Source: Conidiobolus incongruus B7586
Lineage: Eukaryota; Entomophthoromycota; Entomophthoromycetes; Entomophthorales; Conidiobolaceae
DNA: 17,443 nt
Direction of reading: 5' to 3'
NCBI GenBank assembly: GCA_000697335.1
Contig: JNEM01012444.1
Location: 1-17,443 of the forward strand
In this document: one piece after another, positions 9,667 through 17,443 of the stretch
How positions within the stretch are numbered: the first letter of the stretch is position 1
How the letters are laid out: the number at the start of each line of letters is the position of its first letter
Translations under genes and position numbers: made by a program
Notes under the pieces: model-generated
Told to the model about the DNA's origin: nothing
The model's database searches: none
The model's input: only the letters and a program-made list of their open reading frames with translations

Positions 9667-9927
9667 ATGATTATTCCAAAAAACTTGAGAATGATTGAGC
9701 TAATATGTTTTGTAATTGAACCTTGTATCGCTCCTTTCTGGGGCTGAGCTCCTTGCCAAGATGTTATACTTGATCTGAGGACAATAGCACCACAAATTTC
9801 AATTCAATACAATGATCATCCAAAGGTTCTAATTTGAATCACCTTTGACTCGAAATTTATCCCAAATGATCATATGGAGAGATTTTATAACTTGGAGATC
9901 TCTAACAAATCATAAAACTGCAAAGTA
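9667..9927 (+). other. GC-richer island, possible fossil exon
   Basis: About 260 bp here stand out from the AT-rich surroundings. On the plus strand a frame starting at the ATG at 9667 is open for 87 codons apart from two TGA codons. It includes IELICFVIEPCIAPFWG and DHMERFYNLEISNKS. The minus strand also has an open stretch with a protein-like look (ELSPRKERYKVQLQ), so the coding strand is not settled. I recognise no family. It could be an old gene fragment or a non-coding unit. Confidence 0.3.
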
Positions 9928-10312
9928 TGCATTTTATTATCATATATATATATATTCATAATTCCTTATTAAGTTGTGCAATATATGATAATAATAAAAT
10001 AAATTAATGGTGATTAACACCTTAATTGAAAAATAAAATAATTATGATTATATCTATTGACATAACTATTCAAATATTATGCATAGTATCAAATATATAG
10101 TTAATATTTATTAAATTGGACATTATGTAGTAATCATTTTTTGAAATTTAATAATTCTAATATATGGTGTGATATCTTTTTAACTTTAATACAATAAAAA
10201 TTTTTAACTTAAAACATGAACCAAAATCAAAGTATTCAAGATTTTAATATTCTAAATCAAAGTTGTTTCATTAAAATATAATTTCTTGCAAAGTAATTTA
10301 TCTATCAAATTA

Positions 10313-10353
<41 letters not shown>

Positions 10354-10954
10354 CCATGTTTTATAAATTACTATTTTTATTTATATTCTAATCCTTATAA
10401 TGATATTAATTAATAATCTTGTCTTTTTATCTAATAATAAATTATTTCCCCTATTAATTATTTAATTATTTTTTGAATTACTAGATATAATAATATACTT
10501 ATCAATTATAATATATAATAAATGATATTTATTTTATTAATTTATCCATAAAAAATTTATTAAAACTCTTTTATATTTAAGTGAATATTTGTTAATATTA
10601 TTATAGTTTTAATACCATCAAAATTTATATAAAGTTTATAATTATAAGTCTGTTTTTTATAAAATATAAGGGTATATTTTATTTTTATCTTAGTTATTAG
10701 ATAAATTAATTATTATATTATGGAATAACCAAATTATATTAGTTTCTTCTAAATTAATTTTAATTTATAAATTAATATCATTCAAATTTTTAATTATAAA
10801 AAAGAGGAACAATGTTATTTAATCAAATCAATATAACCTATAAAAATTAATTTGCTTTTATATCAAGTTTTGGACAAAAATGAATAAATTGTTGAATAAT
10901 AAAGAAAATAGCTTCAGTATAGGAAAATGTTCAAGATTTTATCATTTAACAATG
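9928..10954. other. AT-rich intergenic DNA
   Basis: Low-complexity DNA with a short TA run near 9942 and the long TA tract near 10319. No gene, RNA or transposon motif is legible. The last 100 bp may belong to the 5' part of the third mariner relic. Confidence 0.5.
10319..10349. repeat. (TA)n microsatellite
   Basis: An uninterrupted alternating TA tract of about 31 bp, the longest dinucleotide repeat in the window. It is prone to slippage and, in single-stranded form, to cruciform formation. Confidence 0.93.
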
Positions 10955-11260
10955 TGCTAATAATTGGTCTAAATTTCAATTGTAAGTCTTTCATATATTA
11001 TTTCGTAAACCTTGATAAATAAATATTACCCAGACACATTAAAATGGTCGATTTTAAATCAAATTAGAAAACCTATGATTTTATATGATGATCAAAGCAA
11101 CTATCACTTTAAACTAGTTAAAAACTTATTGGTTAAAATAACTGGTGAAAATTATCTTATTGACCATATTGTCCTGATTTCAATCCAACTGATTGTAATT
11201 GCTTGAAATTTTTTACAAAAAGCTTGGTGACCTCAAGTTTTCAATATCATCAAAAATGAA
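10955..11260 (+). mobile_element. mariner relic, copy 3 (decayed transposase core)
   Basis: This plus-strand fragment is the catalytic-core part of a mariner transposase, spread over more than one frame. In order I read INKYY (matching the family's conserved INxxYY before the second aspartate), RKPMILYDD (the LHDN position, now YDD), then in a shifted frame YCPDFNPTDCNC (the third-aspartate motif SPDLxPxDYH). The histidine and asparagine of LHDN are replaced, several stops intervene, and no terminal repeats were found, so it is dead. It lies opposite in strand to the two relics near the left end and differs from them enough to be a separate insertion or subfamily. Confidence 0.75.
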
Positions 11261-11521
11261 TTAGAAATTGTAACTTGTAGTTTCAGTCCAAAATTAAAAA
11301 TAATTTCGTAGAGTAGGGCAATTGTGCTAACAAAAACTTAGGAAAATTGGGACTAATAGATTTATTCTATAATATATTTGAAATTCGATTAATAATATAG
11401 GTTCAAAAATGATGATTATTTAATACAGTATAATGTTCTTTGCAAAAATAAATCACAACTTTTCAAAAAAAAATCAAAAAATCTCTCAGAAATAATTTAC
11501 ATAAACCAACAATCCCATAAA

Positions 11522-12324
11522 ATGCCCAATCTCAAAAATCTTGGTAGTAAAAGATATCACACTTGGAATCCACAATACAAACTTCCAATACTGTAATCAA
11601 TCCAATAAATTGTGTATTTCGGAGTTAAGAGAGGACGCAAAGTAGAGGTACATATCACTAATAGAGAGTTAGACTTCAATACAAGAAATTTCAATAAACT
11701 TATTTACAAACTTTTCAATGGATTGTATGATGCTGGGAGGTTCGTGACGGGGCCTCTAAATTCTTCATATTCTGTTGGCAAGTGTCCGTGCTGTGATTGT
11801 AATTAATACATTGACGGTAGGATGGTCAATTACGAAGTCATTTGATTACATTATAGGGGTTTGGGTGAATCCGTGGTAACCTATACCGATGGGAATACTT
11901 AGAACTTTCAAAATCGATTGGGGGCCGGATTTGGAGTTTTTTACCGAATTGATCACCCCAATAATATAGGACTAACAATGTCCCAAATCTATTTTGAGAG
12001 CGGAAATTTGTAGGATCTTGTACGGTTTGGAACAGTTGCAAAATAATACTTGTAAGAAACTGGTTTCTAAGATGGGGAATAAACAGGTGGTGAATGTGTT
12101 GGGTGAGGAGTTGTACAAGTAGGGTGAATACGCATTGGTGAAGAGATGCTATAAATAATCAAGATCCTTGGGAGAGAAGCTATCGCCTGATCGATCGCAG
12201 AAAGACAAAGGTTATGGTGGAGTTTGTCAAAAGTCACAATGAAAAGCTCGTAAATGAAGAGGCTGGTCGATTAACAAGAGTTGGATCTAGAATTGATTAT
12301 GAAAATCAACAACCATATACATAA
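11522..12324 (+). pseudogene. RNASEH1: degenerate RNase H1 (hybrid-binding domain + RNase H)
   Basis: Eukaryotic RNase H1 removes RNA from RNA-DNA hybrids, such as R-loops, in nucleus and mitochondria. Two domains are legible in the right order. The N-terminal hybrid-binding domain reads YFGVKRGRKVEVHI, then FNKLIYKLFNGLYDAGRFV (about 11612-11750), with its usual central TWxEC missing. The RNase H fold follows in several frames: VVTYTDGN (first catalytic Asp), GAGFGVFYRIDHPNN, RAEICRILYGLEQL (catalytic Glu), LVSKMGNKQVV where TDS should be, and FVKSHNEKLVNEEAGRL where family members have NEEADRLA. Thus two of the four metal-binding carboxylates are gone, and there are several stops and frame changes. 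An upstream ATG at 11522 is in frame with the hybrid-binding domain but followed by two stops. No introns are apparent, so a processed copy is possible. The call of RNase H1 is strong; the cause of its death is inferred. Confidence 0.82.
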
Positions 12325-12653
12325 TTTAAATATTTATTTAAATCATTTAGGTTATTAGAGTAATTAAAACATATAAAAATACGATAATTCGATCAATAAA
12401 TCCATAAATTATATTAATCATATATATTAATTTATATTTCATACCAGTTAATCTTAAAATTCTCTAATTTTAAGATTGCTTTAAATTTAGATGTTAAATT
12501 AAATATTTGGTAAATATTTGTAAAATAATTATAGTATATTATCTTAAAATTTATTAATAAAAAATCTTATAATATTTCAATCAATGACAATTATAAAAAA
12601 TAACATAATAATCAATATCCACTACAAAAGGATGGATAATATGGTGGTTAAAT
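12325..12653. other. AT-rich intergenic DNA
   Basis: A convergent spacer between the RNase H1 relic (plus) and the first Pom33-type gene (minus). It contains an imperfect inverted repeat around AATCTTAAAATTCTCTAATTTTAAGATT (about 12451-12477), which could fold in RNA as a hairpin, but no coding signal. Confidence 0.5.
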
Positions 12654-13578
12654 TTATCTAGATTTAGCATGAGTGTTAAACTTAATAGAATTTTGTCCTA
12701 GTGCGATTAAGTGCTGTTGAGCGATGGTATACGCCTTCTGAATGGCGTCGGGATTACCGGGTTTGAGAACGATCGCATCCAATCGAACACGTAATTCGGT
12801 GAATGAGGATTGCGTTAATTGGCTTTGACCATATCTGAAAAATAGGAATCCAAAATAGACTAAGGGACGAATGACGTGGAAACTTGTTAAAAATGCCAAA
12901 ATTAAATAAACTGGAATGACTGTAATTTCAAAGAAGGACGAGAAGGTAGGTTGACTCACAGATTCGTTAGGGTTGGATTGACGTTTTTCAATTTCTTTAG
13001 GTACTTGGGGGAATATGGTGGGAATGATATCAGACTTGAAATAATTGGCAAAGTGGAAGAATGAATAAAACATGAAGGGAATCAAACAGACTATAATTTA
13101 AACATTAGAACAATAATATAATGTATAAAAAAGATAAAATATTACTAATATTTGAATTATAAAATTTCCAAATCAAAGCCAAGATCAAATATAAAAAAGT
13201 TTCATCCCTCAATAATCTTTTAACATACTCGACATTGGGTTGAAAGTTCTAAATTTTCAAATTAATAAAACTCATTAGTATACAAATATTCGAATTACCT
13301 TGTGTGTGGCAGCGAATACGATACCATAACTCAATAGAGCACCTGATAGAGCTTTGTGATAAAGTTTGGAAGTATTTTGGGTTGAAAAGATATTTAAATA
13401 GTATAAAATACCACTCAATAATGGAAACGTGACCCAACCACCAACAAAATTGAGTAGTCTAAATTATCTTATTATTACCTTATAGTTATTATATCAATGG
13501 TAATGAACTTACTGTAATTTTATTGACAATTCTATTAACTAAATTAATAGGTTCTGGGGATTGGTCAGAAGCACTCAT
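12654..13578 (-). CDS. POM33: TMEM33/Pom33-type membrane protein, copy A (four exons)
   Basis: TMEM33/Pom33/Per33 proteins are multi-pass ER and nuclear-envelope proteins that bind reticulons and help nuclear-pore distribution. Exons on the minus strand are 13578-13513, 13458-13299, 13248-13146 and 13090-12654, separated by GT-AG introns of 54, 50 and 55 nt. The product is about 255 residues. It has a short hydrophilic N-terminus, TTQFCWWLGHVSI (the family's QFxWWLGH), LLSYGIVFAA, EYVKRLLRDETFLYLIL, FMFYSFFHFANYFKSDIIP, two membrane segments, then FTELRVRLDAIVLKP in the amphipathic tail. Exon 2 is 160 nt against 162 in copy B and changes frame between HVSI and LSGILYY: two bases appear missing. 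Conservation on both sides argues for a live gene or an assembly error. Copy B lies about 530 bp upstream on the same strand. Confidence 0.85.
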
Positions 13579-14104
13579 ATTTGATTGTTAACTTATTTTA
13601 TATAATATTTAAATTTAATAATTGATAAAATAGTCTTTCTATAATAAAATTCACTTGATAGTTATTATAATAAATTTAATTAACCAAATTGAATTAAGGA
13701 GGTACTTATCCAAAATTTTAATTCATTAAATACTCACTATTAAACTTCGACAATAAAAATTAAAGTTTAACCAATAATATGAAACTTTAAATTTTTAAAA
13801 ATTCTAATTTTGGACTTTGTTAATTGGATTCTCATTGGCCCTTATTTCAAATTGAATTTCTGTAATTTTGAAAGGTCTAAGCCTAATTTATATTAGTTGA
13901 CAAGCAGTTTTTTTATTACAGTTGGATGACTTGATATTATAATTTAAATCGTATTTTTGGGGATCTGAATAAAACCTGTTAATTCATTTTTTTTCAGTGG
14001 TATTGACGATTTATCTGAATACTTATAATTATTCTAAAAATGAAAATTAAATTGAAATAACGTAACTTATAATTTTATTTCAAATAATCTCCGATTTCAT
14101 AAAA
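13579..14104. other. spacer between the two Pom33-type genes
   Basis: This is the presumed promoter of copy A together with the 3' end of copy B. CCAAT/ATTGG pentamers occur near 13770 and 13824. No ORF or RNA gene was seen. Confidence 0.5.
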
Positions 14105-15092
14105 TCATTGGGGAGCGGGTCTCTGTTGCTGAGGTTGAGTAGCTTGAGTACCGAGATTGGTGAGATAGCCCTTGATGGCGGTATAAATTTGCTGGACTTG
14201 GGCGGGGACATTGGGCTGTAAAATCACGGCGTCGAGACGGAATCGGAGCTCGGTGAAGGCGCTGCGAGTGAGGGCACTTTTTTGGTAGCGTTGGAACACG
14301 AAGAAGGCGTAGGAGATAATGGTAATGAAACTCACTTGGAAGGTGATCACTTGGAGGAGAAGAGCGACGGGAATGATGGAGATTTCGTAAAGGGACACTT
14401 TTCTCATGAAAAGGGAGTAGTATTTGTTAAAAATAGCTTGAATTCCTATGCTGACTTGAGCAGGGAATGAAAGGGCGCCGGTAGTATTGGTTTGGGCAGC
14501 TTGTAATTCTTGAGTGACGGCTGGGAAGATAGTGGGAATGATATCGGTTTTAAGGTAATTGATAGTATGGAAAAAGGAGTAGATAATGAAAGGAAGTAGA
14601 GCAACTAATAATAAAGGTCAATACAAATAAATTAAATATATTCGTGGTAATATTACCAAAAACTGGTTTCTGAGTCTTCCAAGAGAGGGCTAACATCAAA
14701 TAAACAAAACCTTTAAAATTCTATCAAGGTATTGAATATTGAATTGGATAGGCTGAATAATAATTCATATTAAAAACCATATAATCAAAACTATTGAATA
14801 GAACATACCTTGTGAGCGGCGTATAAGACGATACCATAACTTAAAATAGCACCAATGAAACTTGTACTATAATAAGAAGCCTTTGGTGAGAAAGTGATGA
14901 AACTCCAATAGTAAAAGATGCCACTGAATAGTACAGTAAGATGGCCTAACCACCAAACAAATTGAGGTGTCTATTTTAAAAGAAGTTATTAAGCTTAATA
15001 AATATAATTTTTATCATAACTATTAAAACACCTACTAAGACTTTAGCTTTAAAGCGATCTAATAAGGGAGCTTGATTAGTGGGAGTAGTCAT
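14105..15092 (-). CDS. POM33: TMEM33/Pom33-type membrane protein, copy B (four exons)
   Basis: This is the tandem paralogue of copy A. Exons on the minus strand are 15092-15036, 14970-14809, 14720-14657 (or from 14752) and 14604-14105. Introns 1 and 3 are 65 and 52 nt. The product is about 260 residues: MTTPTNQAPLLDRFKAK, QFVWWLGHLTVLFSGIFYYW, ILSYGIVLYAAHK, FVYLMLALSWK, FIIYSFFHTINYLKTDIIP, a spacer, a hydrophobic pair of segments, SAFTELRFRLDAVILQP, then a Gln/Pro-rich tail. Introns sit at the same three protein positions and phases as in copy A. Exon 3 is odd: the acceptor at 14752 restores PIQFNIQYLDRIL, the match to copy A's NFQPNVEYVKRLL, but leaves the frame broken because it is 7 nt shorter than in copy A. 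The acceptor at 14720 keeps the frame but drops that segment. The 3' coding half is notably GC-rich for this window. Confidence 0.88.
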
Positions 15093-16373
15093 TATTAGTT
15101 ATTGCCAATTAACAATTTTAATTGAGTCAGTATTCTAAATTAAATTGAGTTAGTAAGTGACTCTTTATTTTTATAATATTTTAAATTGAAAATAGTTGAT
15201 TATGATTTAATTGGGAATATTAATATAATGTATTTAAAATGTTAATACTTTTTAGATGATACAATTGAACTACTTATTCAATCGTTGATACTTTAGTAAT
15301 ATTTTGTGTATTAAATTTTTTATTATTGTTGTAAAATATTGTATCTATTGTGAATCAGACATTATTTATACAAAAATCCTCCATTTAACTATTCATAAAT
15401 TTAATACTAGTTGATCTTATAATAAGTAAATATATCAATATATATTAATTAAATAATAACTAGAGATTAATTTGACAATAATGAAAAGGATTGCATCATT
15501 ACCTGATATTAAAATATTAAATTTAAATTCAAGTTTATAAATATTAAATAAAAGTAACTGCTCAAATAATCGAATCCATGCTCTTTATACCTCAAGTGTT
15601 TTACAGTCTGACGTTTCAATTTGAATCCAATTGTCCTAAAATAATTATGGTGATACCAATTGCAATTTGGGAATTGTAAATTATTGAAAGGTTGATTAGT
15701 AATTTGTTAGATTTTTTATTGGTTGAGGAATGTTTAAGAATAATTGAATTGCTATTATTTGAATATGATACTTTAAAAGATTATTAGATAGCTAAATATA
15801 AATATAATAAAAATTTATTATCAATTTTTTTATATTCGAACAAGTTTTTAAATCCATATCAAACAGTGCTTCATTATCATATTTAAATTAATATAAGTCG
15901 TTGTTAACTTATGTAAGTCAAAATCTTCTAAGATATATTAACATTATCGGCATTATGGTATATTGATTGATTCATTTATCTATTATCATCGAATATATAT
16001 TCTATATTGGTTATTTTAATTAATATTTTAATAATAATTCAATATTTATATATTAATAAAGTTTGGAGACATGATTGTGAGAATTAAAATGCAAGTTTAG
16101 AAAATTTATGGGATACATTGAATAAAGTTAATCAAATAATATAATAAATGAGGATCAAAAACCATATTCATTCAAATCACATTCAATACTCGCTATTGAA
16201 TGACTGTTTAACTTAATCATCTAATAATTTTTTATTTAATTTAAAATATTATATTTCAATCCTTATTATAAAAGAATCTCTATATCAATTAAAATTGTCG
16301 ATAAAAGTATATAATATAATTATCTAGTCTATCATCAAACTTATTGGGTTTATTTTTATTCAAGCAAGTTATT
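15093..16373. other. divergent intergenic region between Pom33 copy B and AP-2 mu
   Basis: The two flanking genes are transcribed away from each other, so promoters of both must lie in these 1.28 kb. A moderately GC-richer patch at about 15560-15690 includes two CCAAT pentamers (15628 and 15656) but no ORF. The rest is AT-rich with no RNA gene or repeat that I can identify. Confidence 0.5.
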
Positions 16374-17443
16374 ATGATCAGTGCTTTCTTTATTTATAAT
16401 CAAAAGGGGGAAGTTTTAATCTCGCGTTTTTATCGTCCCGATTTAAAGTAATTTCACTACATAAAATATATAAATTTAGCTAATTATAAACTAAATCGAT
16501 TATAGACGTTCTGTTGCCGATATATTTCGAATTCAAGTAATTTCCAACAATGATGTACGCTCCCCATTTATTACTTTAGGCTCTACTTCATTTTTCCACG
16601 TTCGTCATGATAATTTATATATTGTAGCGGTTACTAAAAATAACGCTAATGCATTTTTGAATTTTGTTATCGAGTTATCAACCTTGGTAAATCCTATTTT
16701 GTTAAATTTGATGAAGAAAGTGTTAAGAATAACTTTGTTTTGATTTATGAATTACTCGATGGTAATTATTCATTTTATATTTAGTTTAATTAACTTTTAT
16801 TTAATATTATTATTTCTATTTAGAAATTTTGGATTTTGGTTATCCACAAAACACTGATGCCGATACTCTCAAACTTTATATTACAACGGAAGGTGTCAAA
16901 TCTGAAAAGGGAGCTATTGAAGATTCCAGTAAGATTACAATTCAAGCAACTGGTGCCATCTCTTGGCGGTTACAGAAAGAATGAAGCTTTTATTGATGTT
17001 ATCGAATCCGTTAATCTGTCTATGAGTAGTAAGGGTACTATTTTAAGAGCTGATGTCTCTGGTCAAATTATGATGCGTGCTTACCTTAGTGGTACACCAG
17101 AATGTAAATTTGGTCTTAATGACAAACTTTTACTTGATCGCGACTCAGTCAACCGCTCTGGAGCTAATAACCCTAACGCGGTTGAGATTGATGACTGTCA
17201 GTTCCATCAATGTGTCAGATTAGGTAAATTTGACTCAGACAGATCTATCAGCTTTATTCCTCCCGATGGTGAATTCGAATTGATGAGATATCGTAGTACT
17301 GAAAACGTTAATTTACCATTCAGAGTCCATCCTGTTGTTAATGAGATTGGAAAAACTAGAGTGGAATATCGTATTTTAGTTAAAGCTAATTTCATGTCTA
17401 AATTATCTGCCACCTCTAATTAATTTTCCTTCAGGAACTAAAT
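16374..17443 (+). CDS. AP2M1: AP-2 complex mu (medium) chain, 3' end outside window
   Basis: The mu chain of the AP-2 adaptor (Apm4 in yeast) recognises YxxPhi sorting signals in cargo and PIP2 at the plasma membrane during clathrin endocytosis. Exon 1 is 16374-16447 ([20 protein letters not shown]), exon 2 16506-16761 (the longin-like domain: [42 protein letters not shown]), and exon 3 starts at 16824 ([16 protein letters not shown]). Introns are 58 and 62 nt, GT-AG. The QATGAISWR motif matches the QVTGQIGWR site whose threonine is phosphorylated by AAK1-type kinases, which favours AP-2 over AP-1. The mu-homology domain follows: [63 protein letters not shown]. Frame breaks lie near 16682-16690 (one base short), near 16967-16972 (the family's REGIK segment is missing) and, less surely, near 17411. 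The high conservation suggests assembly indels, but a recent pseudogene cannot be excluded. Confidence 0.92.

Noticed and set aside
11612-11806. Viroplasmin-type protein of a pararetrovirus, based on the hybrid-binding domain
   Set aside because: The domain is followed directly by an RNase H fold, the arrangement of cellular RNase H1, and no reverse transcriptase or capsid-type sequence lies nearby.
11838-12041. Minus-strand ORF of 67 codons
   Set aside because: It overlaps the plus-strand RNase H fold (TYTDGN, GAGFGVFYRIDHPNN), which explains the open frame.
6770-12400. Possible tRNA genes at scattered TTCGA motifs
   Set aside because: None has the GGTTCGANTCC box B, a matching box A or a foldable acceptor stem around it.
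13249-13437. Minus-strand ORF of 62 codons treated as a separate gene
   Set aside because: Its first part is exon 2 of Pom33-type copy A. The rest is an out-of-frame reading after the two-base shortfall and into the intron.
14282-14470. Plus-strand ORF of 62 codons
   Set aside because: It is antisense to the last exon of Pom33-type copy B. Its openness reflects the GC-rich codon use of that exon.
17207-17413. Minus-strand ORF of 68 codons at the right end
   Set aside because: It is antisense to the conserved AP-2 mu-homology domain.
17376-17434. An intron ending in TTCCTTCAG within the AP-2 mu gene
   Set aside because: The acceptor looks good, but the only donors would delete residues (VKANF) that align with the family's conserved IKSNF segment, so a frame break is the better reading.
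1-17443. CRISPR arrays, rRNA genes or bacterial operons
   Set aside because: No regularly spaced repeats or rRNA core sequences were seen, and spliced introns and wide gene spacing show eukaryotic nuclear DNA.

Overview
The window is nuclear DNA of a very AT-rich eukaryote. It uses the standard genetic code, has short AT-rich GT-AG introns of about 50-65 nt, long intergenic stretches and decayed mariner-type DNA transposons. The two TMEM33/Pom33-type genes resemble fungal members of that family, so my best inference is an early-diverging fungus. The DNase I-type gene is unusual for a fungus, so an amoebozoan-like protist remains possible.

Layout. From 1 to about 5400 the DNA is extremely AT-rich. 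It holds two minus-strand mariner relics (about 441-905 and 1291-1760), a short direct repeat, and a doubtful cysteine-rich small secreted protein on the minus strand (2861-3179). From 5421 to 6476 lies an intact single-exon gene for a DNase I-family endonuclease with every catalytic residue in place, a large proline-rich insertion and no signal peptide. A 1.66-kb spacer with recurring ATTGG/CCAAT motifs leads to an unrecognised proline/serine-rich protein with SH3-ligand motifs (8140-8989). After microsatellites and a small GC-richer island (9667-9927) comes a third mariner relic (about 10955-11260, plus strand). It is followed by a degenerate RNase H1 gene (11522-12324) in which the hybrid-binding domain and the RNase H fold are still readable. 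Two tandem minus-strand TMEM33/Pom33-type membrane-protein genes follow (12654-13578 and 14105-15092), each with four exons at matching intron positions. Divergent from these, the 5' two-thirds of an AP-2 mu-chain gene (16374-17443) runs off the right edge.

The genes do not form a pathway. AP-2 mu serves clathrin endocytosis, the TMEM33/Pom33 pair serves ER and nuclear-pore membranes, and the DNase and RNase H act on nucleic acids.

Two cross-cutting observations matter most. First, the older mariner copy differs from the younger one almost entirely by C-to-T and G-to-A changes, as expected from cytosine-deamination silencing. Second, nearly every conserved host gene except the DNase carries at least one small indel that breaks its frame while the surrounding protein stays conserved. 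That pattern suggests uncorrected assembly indels more than real gene death. The RNase H1 copy, with lost catalytic residues, is different and looks like a true pseudogene.
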